Below, one piece after another: positions 8,581 to 17,018 of a stretch of DNA of 64,000 bases; position 1 is the stretch's first letter; every line of letters starts with the position of its first letter. This DNA comes from DASXRA01 sp036502575 (lineage in GTDB: Bacteria > Actinomycetota > Actinomycetes > Mycobacteriales > Jatrophihabitantaceae). The notes under the pieces were generated by a model. The model saw only the letters and a program-made list of their open reading frames with translations, did not search any database and was not told the origin of the DNA. A program made the translations under genes and the position numbers. The stretch covers positions 1 through 64,000 of the forward strand of contig DASXYL010000052.1 of the NCBI GenBank assembly GCA_036502575.1, in the 5' to 3' direction.

Positions 8581-8847
8581 TCACTCCGTCGGCGAACCGC
8601 CGCGTCGGGTGCCGTAGCGACGGCGGAACTTCTCGACCTGTCCGGCGGTGTCGATGACACGTTGGTTGCCGGTCCAGAACGGGTGACTGGCGGCGGAGAT
8701 GTCGACGCGGATGAGCGGGTAGGCGCGCCCGTCGCTCCACTGAATCGTCTGCTTGCTGGTCGCCGTGGAACGGGTCAGGAACGTGACGTCGGCGGCGGTG
8801 TCCTGGAAGACGACCGGTTGGTATTCGGGGTGAATTCCCTTTTTCAT
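8581..8847 (-). CDS. rpmE2: 50S ribosomal protein L31 type B (zinc-free)
   Basis: An 88-residue L31. It starts MKKGIHPEYQPVVFQD and ends with the HPFWTGNQRVIDTAGQVEKFRRRYG block of type-B L31. The CxxC zinc site of ordinary L31 is absent, so this is the C-minus paralogue that replaces zinc-containing L31 under zinc shortage. It lies 13 bases after the rpmG stop in the same operon, consistent with joint control by the Zur-like box further upstream. Confidence 0.95.
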   Translation of the reverse strand: MKKGIHPEYQPVVFQDTAADVTFLTRSTATSKQTIQWSDGRAYPLIRVDISAASHPFWTGNQRVIDTAGQVEKFRRRYGTRRGGSPTE

Positions 8848-8860
8848 TTCGCGCTCCTGT

Positions 8861-9028
8861 TCAGCGTTCTTCGCGGAAGTCGGTATGCCGGCGCGCGACC
8901 GGGTCGTACTTGCGCAGCACCATTCGGTCCGGGTCGTTACGCCGGTTCTTGCGGGTGACGTAGGTGTAGCCGGTGCCGGCCGTGCTCTTGATCCGCACGA
9001 TCGGTCGGATGTCGCTTGCTCGAGCCAT
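8861..9028 (-). CDS. rpmG: 50S ribosomal protein L33 (zinc-free paralogue)
   Basis: A 55-residue L33 starting MARASDIRPIVRIKSTAGTG and containing YTYVTRKNRRNDPDRMVL. It lacks all four zinc-ligand Cys of the ordinary actinobacterial L33, so it is the C-minus form. ATG at 9026-9028 follows a GA-rich segment. It is first gene of an rpmG-rpmE2 operon, with a Zur-like box 40 bases upstream. Confidence 0.95.
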   Translation of the reverse strand: MARASDIRPIVRIKSTAGTGYTYVTRKNRRNDPDRMVLRKYDPVARRHTDFREER

Positions 9029-9067
9029 CAGATCCACTTTCCCTTCACGATCGGAACGCCCGATCCA

Positions 9068-9082
9068 TGGGAATGATTCCTG
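9068..9082. promoter_or_regulatory. Probable Zur box upstream of rpmG-rpmE2
   Basis: TGGGAATGATTCCTG matches the actinobacterial Zur pattern TGRNAAYNRTTNNCA at 13 of 15 positions, with a symmetric GGAAT-G-ATTCC core (7-1-7 form). It is placed to block the promoter of the zinc-free L33/L31 operon, a known Zur target class. A Zur gene is present at 42178. Confidence 0.6.
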
Positions 9083-9262
9083 CTTTCAACAACGGTTTGG
9101 GGTGCGCGGCGGGCCGAACGCGCCGGTCCGACCGCCGGGTGCGGTCGAGGGCAGGGTCCGGCGTAGGAGCTGACTGTGCGAGGGCGGCGCGCTGGGGTTG
9201 GTCAGGTTGCCCGGGGCTACGCTGGGGTCTTTGCTCCGGCAATCCACCCGAACGGGGTATCT

Positions 9263-10231
9263 GTGTTTCGTGGTTCGCGTCGTCTCGCTGCGTTGCTGAT
9301 CGTGCCCACCGCGGTACTCGCCGCGTGTAGCAGCGAGGCCAAGTCCAGCCCGAAGTCCGATCCGGCACCGTCGACGACCACCACGGCCGGCGTCGTGCTC
9401 TCCGGCGCGTTCGGGACCACGCCGACGCTCACCGTCCCGGCCACGACCGCTCCGGCCAAGCTCACCCAGCAGACCATCAGTCAGGGCACGGGGGCGGCCG
9501 TGGCGAAGGGTGACACCGTCGTCGCGAACTACCTCGGCCAGACGTGGGCGCCCAAGAGCGGCAAGGCCAACGTCTTCGACAGTTCGTTCTCGCGCGGTGC
9601 GCCGGCCGCATTCGTCATCGGCAAGGGCCAGGTCATTCCCGGATGGGACAAGGCACTCGTCGGCAAGAAGCTGGGCAGCCGGTTGCTGCTGACCGTGCCC
9701 CCAGCAGACGGCTACGGTGCCAGTGGACAGTCCAGCGCGGGCATCACCGGCACCGACACCCTGGTCTTCGTCGTCGACCTCGTCGCTGAGTACAAGCCGA
9801 ACGCCTCCGCGCCGGGCACCGTCGTCAGCAACATCCCGAACAGCGGCCTGCCCAAGATCACCAACGTGCCGGGCAAGAAGCCGACGATCACCAGCACGGC
9901 CGGCGTCAAGGTCCCGGCGCAGCCGACGTCCACCCTGCTCGTCACCGGCAGCGGCCCGAAGATCGACACGGCGAAGACGCTGGTCCTGCAACTCGTTCAG
10001 ACGGACCTGGCAACCGGCAAGAACACCCAGGCGACCTGGGGCGACGCACCACAGACCGTCGCCGCCCAGAGCGTTCTCAGCATCGCCGACAAGCTGAGCG
10101 GTCAGAACATCGGCAGCCGAGCGGTGGCCCTGCTCCCGGCGACCCCGGCGGTACCGGCCTCGTCGACGCAGGCAGCGCAACCCGCCGCACCCCCCGAAAT
10201 TCTCGTCATCGACGTGGTCGGCCAGTTCTGA
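9263..10231 (+). CDS. FKBP-type peptidyl-prolyl isomerase lipoprotein
   Basis: An extracytoplasmic prolyl isomerase anchored by lipid. GTG at 9263 gives a short signal with lipobox AVLAAC followed by a Ser/Lys/Thr linker. The FKBP domain spans about 75-180: GDTVVANYLGQTW, FVIGKGQVIPGWDKALVGKKLGSRLLLTVPP, GYG, and DTLVFVVDLV. A second, degenerate FKBP-like unit follows (about 215-320) that keeps the strand pattern but lacks the VIPGW core. The ending EILVIDVVGQF resembles an FKBP last strand. The product is about 322 residues, longer than a single-domain FKBP; the gene is alone. Confidence 0.9.
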   Translation: MFRGSRRLAALLIVPTAVLAACSSEAKSSPKSDPAPSTTTTAGVVLSGAFGTTPTLTVPATTAPAKLTQQTISQGTGAAVAKGDTVVANYLGQTWAPKSGKANVFDSSFSRGAPAAFVIGKGQVIPGWDKALVGKKLGSRLLLTVPPADGYGASGQSSAGITGTDTLVFVVDLVAEYKPNASAPGTVVSNIPNSGLPKITNVPGKKPTITSTAGVKVPAQPTSTLLVTGSGPKIDTAKTLVLQLVQTDLATGKNTQATWGDAPQTVAAQSVLSIADKLSGQNIGSRAVALLPATPAVPASSTQAAQPAAPPEILVIDVVGQF

Positions 10232-10339
10232 ACCAGCACTGAGCGCCGCGGGTCGGACCCGAGAAGGGCAGCGCCCGCGGGCGCTTCGGCCACGATGCAC
10301 CCTTCCCGCTCTCAAGCGATGCCGGTCCGTTCGGACCTC

Positions 10340-10384
10340 TTGACGCAACTGGTTGGTTGCCATAGTATTGCAACCAGGCAGTTG
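10340..10384 (+). promoter_or_regulatory. Sigma-A-type promoter with a 15+15 operator
   Basis: TTGACG (10340-10345), a 17-base spacer and TAGTAT (10363-10368) form a near-consensus promoter. Across the spacer and -10 lies an inverted repeat with 15-base arms (10346-10360 and 10370-10384, 13 of 15 matching; inner arms TGGTTGC / GCAACCA) and a 9-base centre containing the -10. This is a classic repressor operator, of the kind used by MarR or TetR proteins. No such regulator is adjacent. Confidence 0.7.
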
Positions 10385-10411
10385 CCACTCGACGAGAAGG
10401 AGGGGATCGAA

Positions 10412-10618
10412 ATGTTTCCCATCGCAGCTGACATCGCCGTGAACGCCATGCGCGACCACGCCGGATCGGCCCTGCCGAACGCACCCGTCGTACCCGACCC
10501 CGCGCCCCGCGAGTCCCGGCCGCGCCTCCCATTCGCCGCGTTCCTGCGGGCGTCGACCCGGCGCCGGGCGCGCCTGGCCAACCGGCTCGACCCGTGCCCC
10601 GGCCGCCCTATCTGGTGA
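10412..10618 (+). CDS. Small protein behind a strongly operated promoter
   Basis: A 68-residue product starting MFPIAADIAVNAM. It has a very good ribosome-binding site (AAGGAGG, 10398-10404) 7 bases before the ATG. The N-terminus is an amphipathic helix, the middle is Pro-rich and the C-terminal half is strongly basic (STRRRARLANR). No family recognised. The promoter with its own operator directly upstream and the strong ribosome-binding site make expression likely and tightly controlled. Confidence 0.6.
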   Translation: MFPIAADIAVNAMRDHAGSALPNAPVVPDPAPRESRPRLPFAAFLRASTRRRARLANRLDPCPGRPIW

Positions 10619-10735
10619 TCTTGGTGGCGAAGCCCAATCGTCCAGATTGCGCCACTGGTTACGCGCCAGTAACATCCGTGCGTCGCAGGTTCCGTGGCGC
10701 GGGGGTCGGCTGACATCTGGGAGTTGATCAGGGCT

Positions 10736-12046
10736 ATGCGGTTCTGGACGAGGATCGGCTCGCTGTTCGGTCTGATCGCACTGACGGCCGCGGTGGTGAC
10801 TCCCCCCGCGGGGGCGTCCCCGTCGGCGGCGGCGCCGGACTCCTTTTACAGCTATACCGGATCGACAGCGCTCACCGAGCTGGCGCCCGGCACGGTGCTG
10901 AAGACGCGCACGGTCGCGTACCACATCCTGAGCATCCCGGTGCCGCTCACCGTCGTGCAGCTGCTCTATCGCGGTACCGATCAGGTCGGCGGAGCAACGG
11001 CCAACGTGACCTCGGTCGTCCTGCCGCCCCTGCGGCTCGGCCCGCCGAAGGTGGTGGCCTACCAGTCCGCCTATGACTCGCTGAACCCCGCCGATGAGCC
11101 GTCGCGCGTCATCGCGGGCGGGCTCACCCTGGGCGGAGTGCTGCCGTCGGCCGAGACGGCTCTGATCGCACCGCTGCTGCTGCAGGGTTACACGGTCGTG
11201 GTGGCCGACACCGAGGGGCCCGATGCCGACTTCGCCGCCGGACCGGAATACGGCCAGAACACCCTCGACTCGTTGCGGGCCAGCTACGCCTCACCCGCCA
11301 CCGGGATCGGCTCGACCGCGAAGGCGGCGCTGCTGGGCTACTCGGGCGGAGCCATCGCCACCGAGTGGGCCGCCGAGATGGCGCCCACCTACGCGCCCGA
11401 CGTCAATCGCCACCTGATCGGTGCCGGCCTGGGCGGCGTGCTCGTGGATCCGGCGCACAACCTGCACTACGTCAGCGGATCGCTGGCCTGGTCCGGAGTC
11501 CTGCCGATGGCCGTCGTCGGTGTCGCCCGGGCCTTCCACATCGACCTGACCCCGTACGCCAACAGCTACGGCCGATCGCTGCTCGCGAAGATGCAGGACG
11601 CATCGATCATCAGCGCGCTCGGCCAATACCCGGGCTTGACGTGGTCAGACATGGCGCTGCCGCAGTACTCGAGCCCGGAGAGCATCCCGATCTACGTCCA
11701 GGCCGTGAACCAGCTGATCATGGGCACCGGCGGCACCCCGACGGCCCCGCTGTTCATCGGCCAGGGCGCCAACGGCCTGCTCGAGGGAACGTCGGGCAGC
11801 ACCCCGGGCATCGGCCCCGGCGACGGCGTCATGATCGCCGGTGACGTACGCAGCCTGGCGCGCGAGTACTGCGGCCGAGGAGTGCGCGTGCAGTATCAGC
11901 AGTACGACGCGCTGAGCCACACCACCAGCCTCGTGCCCTGGGCGCCGGCGGTGCTGAGCTGGATCGACGCGCGGTTCGCCGGACTCAGGGCGCCCCAGAA
12001 CTGTTCGAGCATCCAACCGGGCAACTCCCTCGCGCCGATCTCCTAG
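10736..12046 (+). CDS. Secreted lipase (secretory lipase / LIP family)
   Basis: An exported alpha/beta-hydrolase with about 436 residues, like fungal-type and mycobacterial/nocardial secretory lipases. The ATG at 10736 starts a signal peptide (MRFWTRIGSLFGLIALTAAV, cleavage near PAGASP). The body shows YHILSIPVPLTVVQLLYR-type strands, the domain-typical YTVVVADTEGPDA and the nucleophile elbow LLGYSGGAIAT. The catalytic Asp is probably in GQGANG or VQYQQYD, and the His in ALSHTT. A GTG at 10694 is in frame but would precede the signal. Monocistronic. Confidence 0.88.
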   Translation: MRFWTRIGSLFGLIALTAAVVTPPAGASPSAAAPDSFYSYTGSTALTELAPGTVLKTRTVAYHILSIPVPLTVVQLLYRGTDQVGGATANVTSVVLPPLRLGPPKVVAYQSAYDSLNPADEPSRVIAGGLTLGGVLPSAETALIAPLLLQGYTVVVADTEGPDADFAAGPEYGQNTLDSLRASYASPATGIGSTAKAALLGYSGGAIATEWAAEMAPTYAPDVNRHLIGAGLGGVLVDPAHNLHYVSGSLAWSGVLPMAVVGVARAFHIDLTPYANSYGRSLLAKMQDASIISALGQYPGLTWSDMALPQYSSPESIPIYVQAVNQLIMGTGGTPTAPLFIGQGANGLLEGTSGSTPGIGPGDGVMIAGDVRSLAREYCGRGVRVQYQQYDALSHTTSLVPWAPAVLSWIDARFAGLRAPQNCSSIQPGNSLAPIS

Positions 12047-12100
12047 CCCGAACGGCTCCGCGAGCAACGCACACCTGGACCGCCGATGGTCCTATCGGCG

Positions 12101-12904
12101 TCAAACGGGCGTAGACCATTTGCCGGTTCGGTGGCGGCCGGGCGTGGTGCCGATGATGCTGGTGAATGCTGCGATGAAGCTGCTGGGGTTGGCCCATCCG
12201 CAGGCGTGGGCGACGTGGGTGGTGTCGTGGCCGTCCGCGAGCAGGACGAGTGCGTGATAGATGCGCAGCTGGGTGCGCCACTCATAGAAGGTCAGGCCGA
12301 TTTCGTTGCGGAACAGGCGGCTGAGCGTGCGGGCGCTAGCTCCGATCGTCTGCCCGAGTTCGGCCAGTGAGGTGTTGTCTGCGGGATTCCCGTAGAGCAT
12401 CCGGGCGATGGCTTGCAGCCGATCGTCGTGTGGTTCGGGCAGCTGCAACGGCTGCTCGTGTGCTTCGTGGAGTTCGTCGACGAGGACTCGACGAAGGCGA
12501 ACGCGGGCGGCGCCGTCGTAGCTGCGGCCGCCGTCGTAGTTGCGTGGACCGGTGAGGGTGAGCAGGGCTTCGCGGGCGAGGTCGGAGGCCAGGAACACAG
12601 CTGGACGATCCGGTACGAGCCGGGCCAGAGATGCCGGTAGGAATTCGATCCGCATATCGGTCTGGCCGTGCGCGCGGTGGTAGTGCGTGAACCCGGCCGG
12701 AATCCAGGCGACTCGGTTGGCGGGCACGATCGAGGTGCCACGTTCGGTGTGCACCGACAGGACGCCGCGGGCTGCGTACACCAGGTGTCCGCGGGGATGG
12801 GAATGCGCGGAGCTGGTTCCGCCCGACGGCCACAGATGCGCCCCTCCGGACGGCCATAGTTGTGACGTCGGACCGGATCGAGGAAGTTGGCGGCCAACGG
12901 GCAT
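12101..12904 (-). CDS. AraC-family transcriptional regulator
   Basis: A 267-residue regulator with an N-terminal cupin-like ligand domain (HSHPRGHLVYAARGVLSV, WIPAGFTHYHRA) and a C-terminal double helix-turn-helix (LAELGQTIGASARTLSRLF; THVAHACGWANPSSFIAAF). It is divergent from the oxidoreductase at 12958 with 53 bases between start codons, so it probably controls that gene. This pairing of an AraC regulator of the cupin type with an MDR oxidoreductase is common in actinobacteria. Confidence 0.92.
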   Translation of the reverse strand: MPVGRQLPRSGPTSQLWPSGGAHLWPSGGTSSAHSHPRGHLVYAARGVLSVHTERGTSIVPANRVAWIPAGFTHYHRAHGQTDMRIEFLPASLARLVPDRPAVFLASDLAREALLTLTGPRNYDGGRSYDGAARVRLRRVLVDELHEAHEQPLQLPEPHDDRLQAIARMLYGNPADNTSLAELGQTIGASARTLSRLFRNEIGLTFYEWRTQLRIYHALVLLADGHDTTHVAHACGWANPSSFIAAFTSIIGTTPGRHRTGKWSTPV

Positions 12905-12957
12905 CGGTTGGCATTCTACCGGTGGCCAGCCACCGCGCGTCCCGCGACAGTGGACGC

Positions 12958-13932
12958 ATGACGATGCGAGCGGCGGTCTGTGTCAGGGCGGGTGGCCCGG
13001 AGGTGCTGGAGATCCGTGAGTTGCCGATACCGGCGATTCGGGCGGGCTGGAGCCTGGTGCAGGTCAAGGGCGCGGGCTTGAACCGGTCGGAGCTGCGGAC
13101 CCGCCAGGGACATTCGCCGAGCGTGACGTTCCCGCGTGTGCTGGGGATCGAATGCGTGGGGATCGTGGCCGCCTCGACCGATCCCACGTTGCCGGAGGGG
13201 ACGACCCTCGCGGCGGTGATGGGTGAGATGGGCCGGGAGTTCGACGGCGGCTATGCGGAGTACGCGTTGTTGCCGAACTCGCTGCTGATGCCGGTCACCA
13301 CCACGTTGGCGTGGGACGTCCTGGCCGCGCTGCCCGAGACGTACCTGACCGCGCAGGGCGCACTGGACGCCTTGGGAGTCACGACCGGCCGGTTGCTGAT
13401 CCGAGGCGGAACGTCGTCGGTGGGCCTGGCCGCCGCGTCGATCGCCTCCGGCCACCGCATCGAGACCGCAGCCACGACCCGCCGGCCGAGCAAGGTCGAC
13501 GCGCTGACCGCGGCCGGCGTCGACCACGCGCTCGTCGACGACGGTGCGTCGCTGGCTGCGAGCCTGCACGCGGTCTGGCCCGACGGCCCGGACTACGTTC
13601 TGGATCTCGTCGGGACGAGCACGGTGGTGGACTCGCTGAACCTGGTCCGTCGGGGTGGGACGGTGTGCGCGACGGGCTCGCTCAGTGGGTGGGTGATCCC
13701 GGACTTCGAACCGATAGCGATGATCCCGTCCGGTACCAAGCTCACGGCTTTCCACAGCGACACCGTCAAGGGGAGCGCCGGCGTACCCGTACTGCAGCGG
13801 GTCGTCGACGAGGTCGAGGCCGGCAGCTATCGACCCAACGTCGACCGGGTCTTCGACCTGGGCGACATCGTCGCGGCCCACCACTACATGGAGAACAACC
13901 AAGCCACCGGAAAGCTTGTCGTGGTGTCCTAG
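12958..13932 (+). CDS. MDR-family zinc-independent oxidoreductase (quinone oxidoreductase-like)
   Basis: A medium-chain dehydrogenase/reductase of about 324 residues. The N-terminal GroES-like domain carries the GLNRSELRTRQGH motif in place of zinc ligands. The Rossmann fold follows with the nucleotide-binding stretch IRGGTSSVGLAAASIA and the C-terminal YMENNQATGKLVVV that ends NADPH-dependent quinone-reductase types. No structural-zinc Cys cluster is present. The ATG at 12958 is chosen over an in-frame start at 12862, which would run into the divergent regulator promoter. Confidence 0.9.
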   Translation: MTMRAAVCVRAGGPEVLEIRELPIPAIRAGWSLVQVKGAGLNRSELRTRQGHSPSVTFPRVLGIECVGIVAASTDPTLPEGTTLAAVMGEMGREFDGGYAEYALLPNSLLMPVTTTLAWDVLAALPETYLTAQGALDALGVTTGRLLIRGGTSSVGLAAASIASGHRIETAATTRRPSKVDALTAAGVDHALVDDGASLAASLHAVWPDGPDYVLDLVGTSTVVDSLNLVRRGGTVCATGSLSGWVIPDFEPIAMIPSGTKLTAFHSDTVKGSAGVPVLQRVVDEVEAGSYRPNVDRVFDLGDIVAAHHYMENNQATGKLVVVS

Positions 13933-14087
13933 CCACTCGGCATCCTTCTACTGGTGGTCAGGCGGCTTTGAGCAAGGTCCAGCGGATGTTGTGCGTCGCC
14001 GTGTCGCTGGTCGCTTTGCTTCGGCCGCACCGGCCCGTAACGTCCGATGCGACCGACTAACTGAAGCGGTCGAGTAGGGGGCGAGCA

Positions 14088-14861
14088 GTGGGCATGGTCG
14101 TAAGGCTGCCGGCATTGGCGGGCGTAGTCGATCGACGGCTGCTGATCAACTTCTCGGTCGACCCGGAGGTGGTCGCCATGGTGCTGCCGCGACCATTTCG
14201 GCCGCAGCTGGTCGGAGGTCGTGCCGTGGCTGGGATCTGCTTGATCCGCCTGCGACAGATGCGCCCGGCCGGCTTTCCGCCCTGGAGCGGCCTGGACAGT
14301 GAGAACGCTGCGCATCGCGTGGCGGTCGAGTGGGATGCTCCGGACGGCGTGCGGCGTGGGGTGTACATACCGCGGCGTGACAGCAACTCGCTGGTCAACG
14401 TCGTGGTCGGCGGTCGCGCCTATCCCGGCGTGCACCATCGCGCTCGCTTCGACGTGACCGAGGATCAACGGCGGGTGCAGGTGTCCTTCCGTGCAGTCGA
14501 TGGCTCCGCCCACGTGCGTGCGGATGTGGCCGTGACCGATCAACTTCCGGCCAGCGACCTGTTCTCAGATTTGGCCGACGCATCGGCGTTCTTCGAGCAA
14601 GGGTGCGATGGATACTCCGCGACCCGCGACCCGCGGCGCTTTGACGGGTTGCAACTGCAGACCGATGCTTGGTCGGTTGAGCCAGCGCATGTCGCCGAGG
14701 TCGACTCATCCTTCTTCGCCGACACCCGAATCTTTCCCGCCGGCTCCGCGAGGCTCGACAACGCGCTGCTCATGCGGCAGGTCCCCGTGAGATGGAAACC
14801 GCTACCGTCCCTCCACGCGAGCCACAGCAGCAATCCGGAAGTGCACGTCGCCCAGATGTGA
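14088..14861 (+). CDS. DUF2071 / acetoacetate-decarboxylase-like protein
   Basis: A 257-residue protein of the YqjF/DUF2071 group, which has an acetoacetate-decarboxylase-like barrel and no known reaction. Recognised by RRLLINFSVDPEVVAMVLPRPF at the start, AGICLIRLRQMRP, the RRGVYIPRRDSNSLVN strand and YPGVHHRARFDV. GTG at 14088 or ATG at 14094 can be the start. No partner genes are close. Confidence 0.8.
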   Translation: MGMVVRLPALAGVVDRRLLINFSVDPEVVAMVLPRPFRPQLVGGRAVAGICLIRLRQMRPAGFPPWSGLDSENAAHRVAVEWDAPDGVRRGVYIPRRDSNSLVNVVVGGRAYPGVHHRARFDVTEDQRRVQVSFRAVDGSAHVRADVAVTDQLPASDLFSDLADASAFFEQGCDGYSATRDPRRFDGLQLQTDAWSVEPAHVAEVDSSFFADTRIFPAGSARLDNALLMRQVPVRWKPLPSLHASHSSNPEVHVAQM

Positions 14862-14979
14862 TGCCCAGTCTCGTTCCCCGCCGAGGGGGCTGCGGCATGC
14901 GTCCCGCCCGTGTCGTGGACAGCGCGACCACACGAGTGCGACTGCCCATCTGGACCCAAGGAGTGAGCGTGGCCTGCGG

Positions 14980-15704
14980 CTACGCGAGTCCGGCGGCGCG
15001 CTCCAAGCGGTTCAGGGACTCCGCTGCATCATCGAGTCCGAGCACGACTTCGCGGTCGGAGCGGGTCGCCTCGACCATGTTCGCAGCCGTCTACGGTCCT
15101 TCTGATTCAGATCGACCCCACGGAAGTCGCGGGCTGCCACGAGCGCGGCCAAGGTGGCGAAATCGAAGCGGTGGCGACCCTTGGCTGCGTCACCGATGGC
15201 CGTGTGGGCAGCGGCCTTCATGACGAGCGCGCCAACGATGTTGGGCCGCCGGACGAATCCTTCGCGCCCCTCGATGGTCACGGGCACTGATTCAGTGCGG
15301 CGCAAAGCCTGGGTGCCACCGGGCGTCTCGATGGTCGGACTGCCTGTGGCGCCCGTGCGGGAAGCCACCATTGCCCCTACACCGTCAGGCAGGAGGACGT
15401 CGATGACAGCCTCACCTCGAACCCATCGGTGCTCGATCCCCTCGGCCGAAATGCCGCCGGACGTGAATCCGAGCTCCACGAGAGTCTGAGTAAAGATCTG
15501 CAGCATGTTGCTGCGGGCGCGGATGTCGATGACAGTGTCGATGTCGTTGGTCGGCCGGAGCGGCGCATAGTCGCGCTCGGCACAGTGCAGGTGGACGAGT
15601 TGCCCGCCGACCGAGGTCCAGCCGTCGTCGAGGCGCTCGTGGAGATCCATGACGCCGTGTCACGAGGCGGCCTGCGCCCCGGACATGAGAGGCGTGACGA
15701 TCAC
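14980..15704 (-). pseudogene. AbiEii-like nucleotidyltransferase, broken by a stop and a frameshift
   Basis: Toxin-type nucleotidyltransferase of the AbiEii/AbiGii group. The active-site motif (PTNDIDTVIDIR, preceded by VGGQLVHLHCAER) is intact. A GTG at 15704 overlaps the upstream gene's stop by 4 bases and is the natural start, but a TGA interrupts at 15660-15662. Translation could restart at the ATG at 15650. Near 15090 one base is missing: the readable tail (MVEATRSDREVVLGLDDAAESL...) continues in another frame to TAG at 14980-14982. The straight frame gives 212 residues with an abnormal C-terminus ending at 15012. Two separate lesions point to loss of function, although a shortened enzyme cannot be excluded. 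Confidence 0.7.
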
Positions 15705-16483
15705 GCGCGGGCCTCCCGGCGGTCGCCGCGTCCTTCTTCGCCGATCGAGATGAGCCCGGGGTTCTGCTTGACGATCTGTCGTAGCAGTTCGACCGCGCGG
15801 GCCTCTTCACGAGGGCGGCGGTGTTCAGCGAGGTCGGCAGCCAATAGCAGCGCGGATACGTGGCCGATGTTGTCTGCGAGAAGAGCGGAGGCAACGTGCA
15901 ATACGACGTTGGCATCCTTATCAGCCGCGACGTTGGAGAGCGCATAGTCATTGACGACCGGATCAATGTCGCTTGCGGCGACATAGCCCTCAACGAGGTC
16001 ACCCGAGGCGATACCGCTGCGCGGGTGGCTCACACCCGACAAGGCGATACGGGCGTCGTCGCGCAGATCGGCCAGATCGCGCGGCGACGCCCGATACCGG
16101 CGTCGCTCAGCACGGTTGCGGAACCAGGATCGCAACAACGAAACGGCTGCGTGAGCCTCGATCTCGGGCAGCGCACCTTCCGACATCGAGTTCGCCAGCA
16201 GGCCGCGCAGACGGTCCCTGGCGCGAGACCGTTCCGCGGGTGCGAGGGCGTCGAGGACACGCCGGTTCCCCTCGCTCAGAGCCAGGAGCGCCCGTGCGGA
16301 GCGTTCCGAGAGCGGGCGGCCAGGCCGGCGCGACTCCAGCAACGGGGACAGCAAGACTTCGTCGATGACCCACTGGGAGCCGATTCGTTCGGCACGCAGC
16401 GAGCCATCAGCGATGCGTTGGTGGACGCGGGCCACCCCAACGCCCAGCCGCTCGGCGGCCTCGGCAACGCTGACGTCTCCCAT
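15701..16483 (-). CDS. Helix-turn-helix protein, partner of the AbiEii-like gene
   Basis: A 260-residue protein whose N-terminus is an excisionase/MerR-type helix-turn-helix (VSVAEAAERLGVGVARVHQRIADGSLRAERIGSQWVID). The rest is helical and Arg-rich, without a recognised domain. It overlaps the nucleotidyltransferase gene by 4 bases (GTGA), as expected for an antitoxin/regulator-toxin pair of AbiE logic. Twin palindromes sit immediately upstream of its start. It is intact while its partner is damaged, which fits an antitoxin outliving its toxin (inference). Confidence 0.75.
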   Translation of the reverse strand: MGDVSVAEAAERLGVGVARVHQRIADGSLRAERIGSQWVIDEVLLSPLLESRRPGRPLSERSARALLALSEGNRRVLDALAPAERSRARDRLRGLLANSMSEGALPEIEAHAAVSLLRSWFRNRAERRRYRASPRDLADLRDDARIALSGVSHPRSGIASGDLVEGYVAASDIDPVVNDYALSNVAADKDANVVLHVASALLADNIGHVSALLLAADLAEHRRPREEARAVELLRQIVKQNPGLISIGEEGRGDRREARA

Positions 16484-16487
16484 GAAC

Positions 16488-16507
16488 AGAATTCTATAAG
16501 AACTTCT
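16488..16507 (-). promoter_or_regulatory. Twin palindromes and -10 element before the AbiE-like operon
   Basis: AGAATTCT (16488-16495) and AGAACTTCT (16499-16507) are two related palindromes about one helical turn apart, 5 bases upstream of the start codon. Read on the minus strand, TATAGA between them is a plausible -10. The layout suggests autorepression by the helix-turn-helix protein. Confidence 0.5.
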
Positions 16508-16819
16508 AGGATTGTGTTAGCGGTGATGGGCGTGCGCTTGAAGGATGCAATTGGCAGGTCGCGCGGAAGGCTGTGGTCCCGGATGAGTCGCGTCGGTCCG
16601 GGAACCGCATCCAGCGCGCGCCGAGCCGAGCGCCGGATCTCACGAGCCGGGTCAAAGCGACTGATGAATACCTGCCGCGGCGCATCAACAGCACGGCGGT
16701 AGATCACTAGTCCGCCCGGCTCTGTTTGATCGTGCGATGCCAGCGCCATTCCCGGCTCACGAGGTCAAATTAGTTGAGGCACGAAGGCACTGCCAGGCCC
16801 GCATTTTGCTGAGCTGCGA
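16508..16819. other. Intergenic stretch without a recognised gene
   Basis: About 310 bases between the AbiE-like operon promoter and the tRNA fragment. A minus-strand frame encodes an Arg-rich string (QVFISRFDPAREIRRSARRA) that may be a remnant, but I cannot assign it. Confidence 0.3.
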
Positions 16820-16865
16820 TGGAGCCGACGAGGGGACTCGAACCCCTAACCACCGCTTTACAAGA
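16820..16865 (-). repeat. att site 1: 3' half of tRNA-Thr, direct repeat
   Basis: 46 bases identical to the 3' half of the intact tRNA-Thr at 43528-43573 (from the encoded CCA through the T-arm and variable loop into the anticodon stem, ending CTTTACAAGA on the plus strand). The 5' half of a tRNA is missing, so this is not a gene. It is in the same orientation as the intact tRNA and as the copy at 25992, as expected for an attachment site left by integration into the tRNA 3' end. Confidence 0.85.
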
Positions 16866-16954
16866 TCTGTGAGGCGTGCCGACTGGTGTGGCAGGCCCTG
16901 AAGCTGGTGGCTCTCCGGCCCGGTGGTGTGACCGCTATGGCCAGTGCAGACAGG

Positions 16955-16996
16955 TCTTCATGGACAGACTCATGGACACACTGTCCACAGTGGACA
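16955..16996. repeat. Direct repeats and palindrome inside att 1, possible integrase arm sites
   Basis: Two near copies of a 12-base unit (second copy GACTCATGGACA at 16967) followed by the interrupted palindrome TGTCCAC-A-GTGGACA (16982-16996). The same arrangement lies the same distance inside att 2 (26128-26168), although the DNA between is diverged. Clustered short direct repeats about 90 bases from a core site are typical of tyrosine-integrase arm sites (inference). Confidence 0.5.
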
Positions 16997-17018
16997 GACG
17001 CAGGAAATACGAGCCGCT

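Noticed and set aside
16276..16749. Minus-strand frame as an extra gene before the AbiE-like operon
   Set aside because: It overlaps the helix-turn-helix gene in another frame and shows no domain or start site.
16820..16865. Possible tRNA gene
   Set aside because: Only the 3' half is present; the acceptor 5' strand and D-arm are missing.
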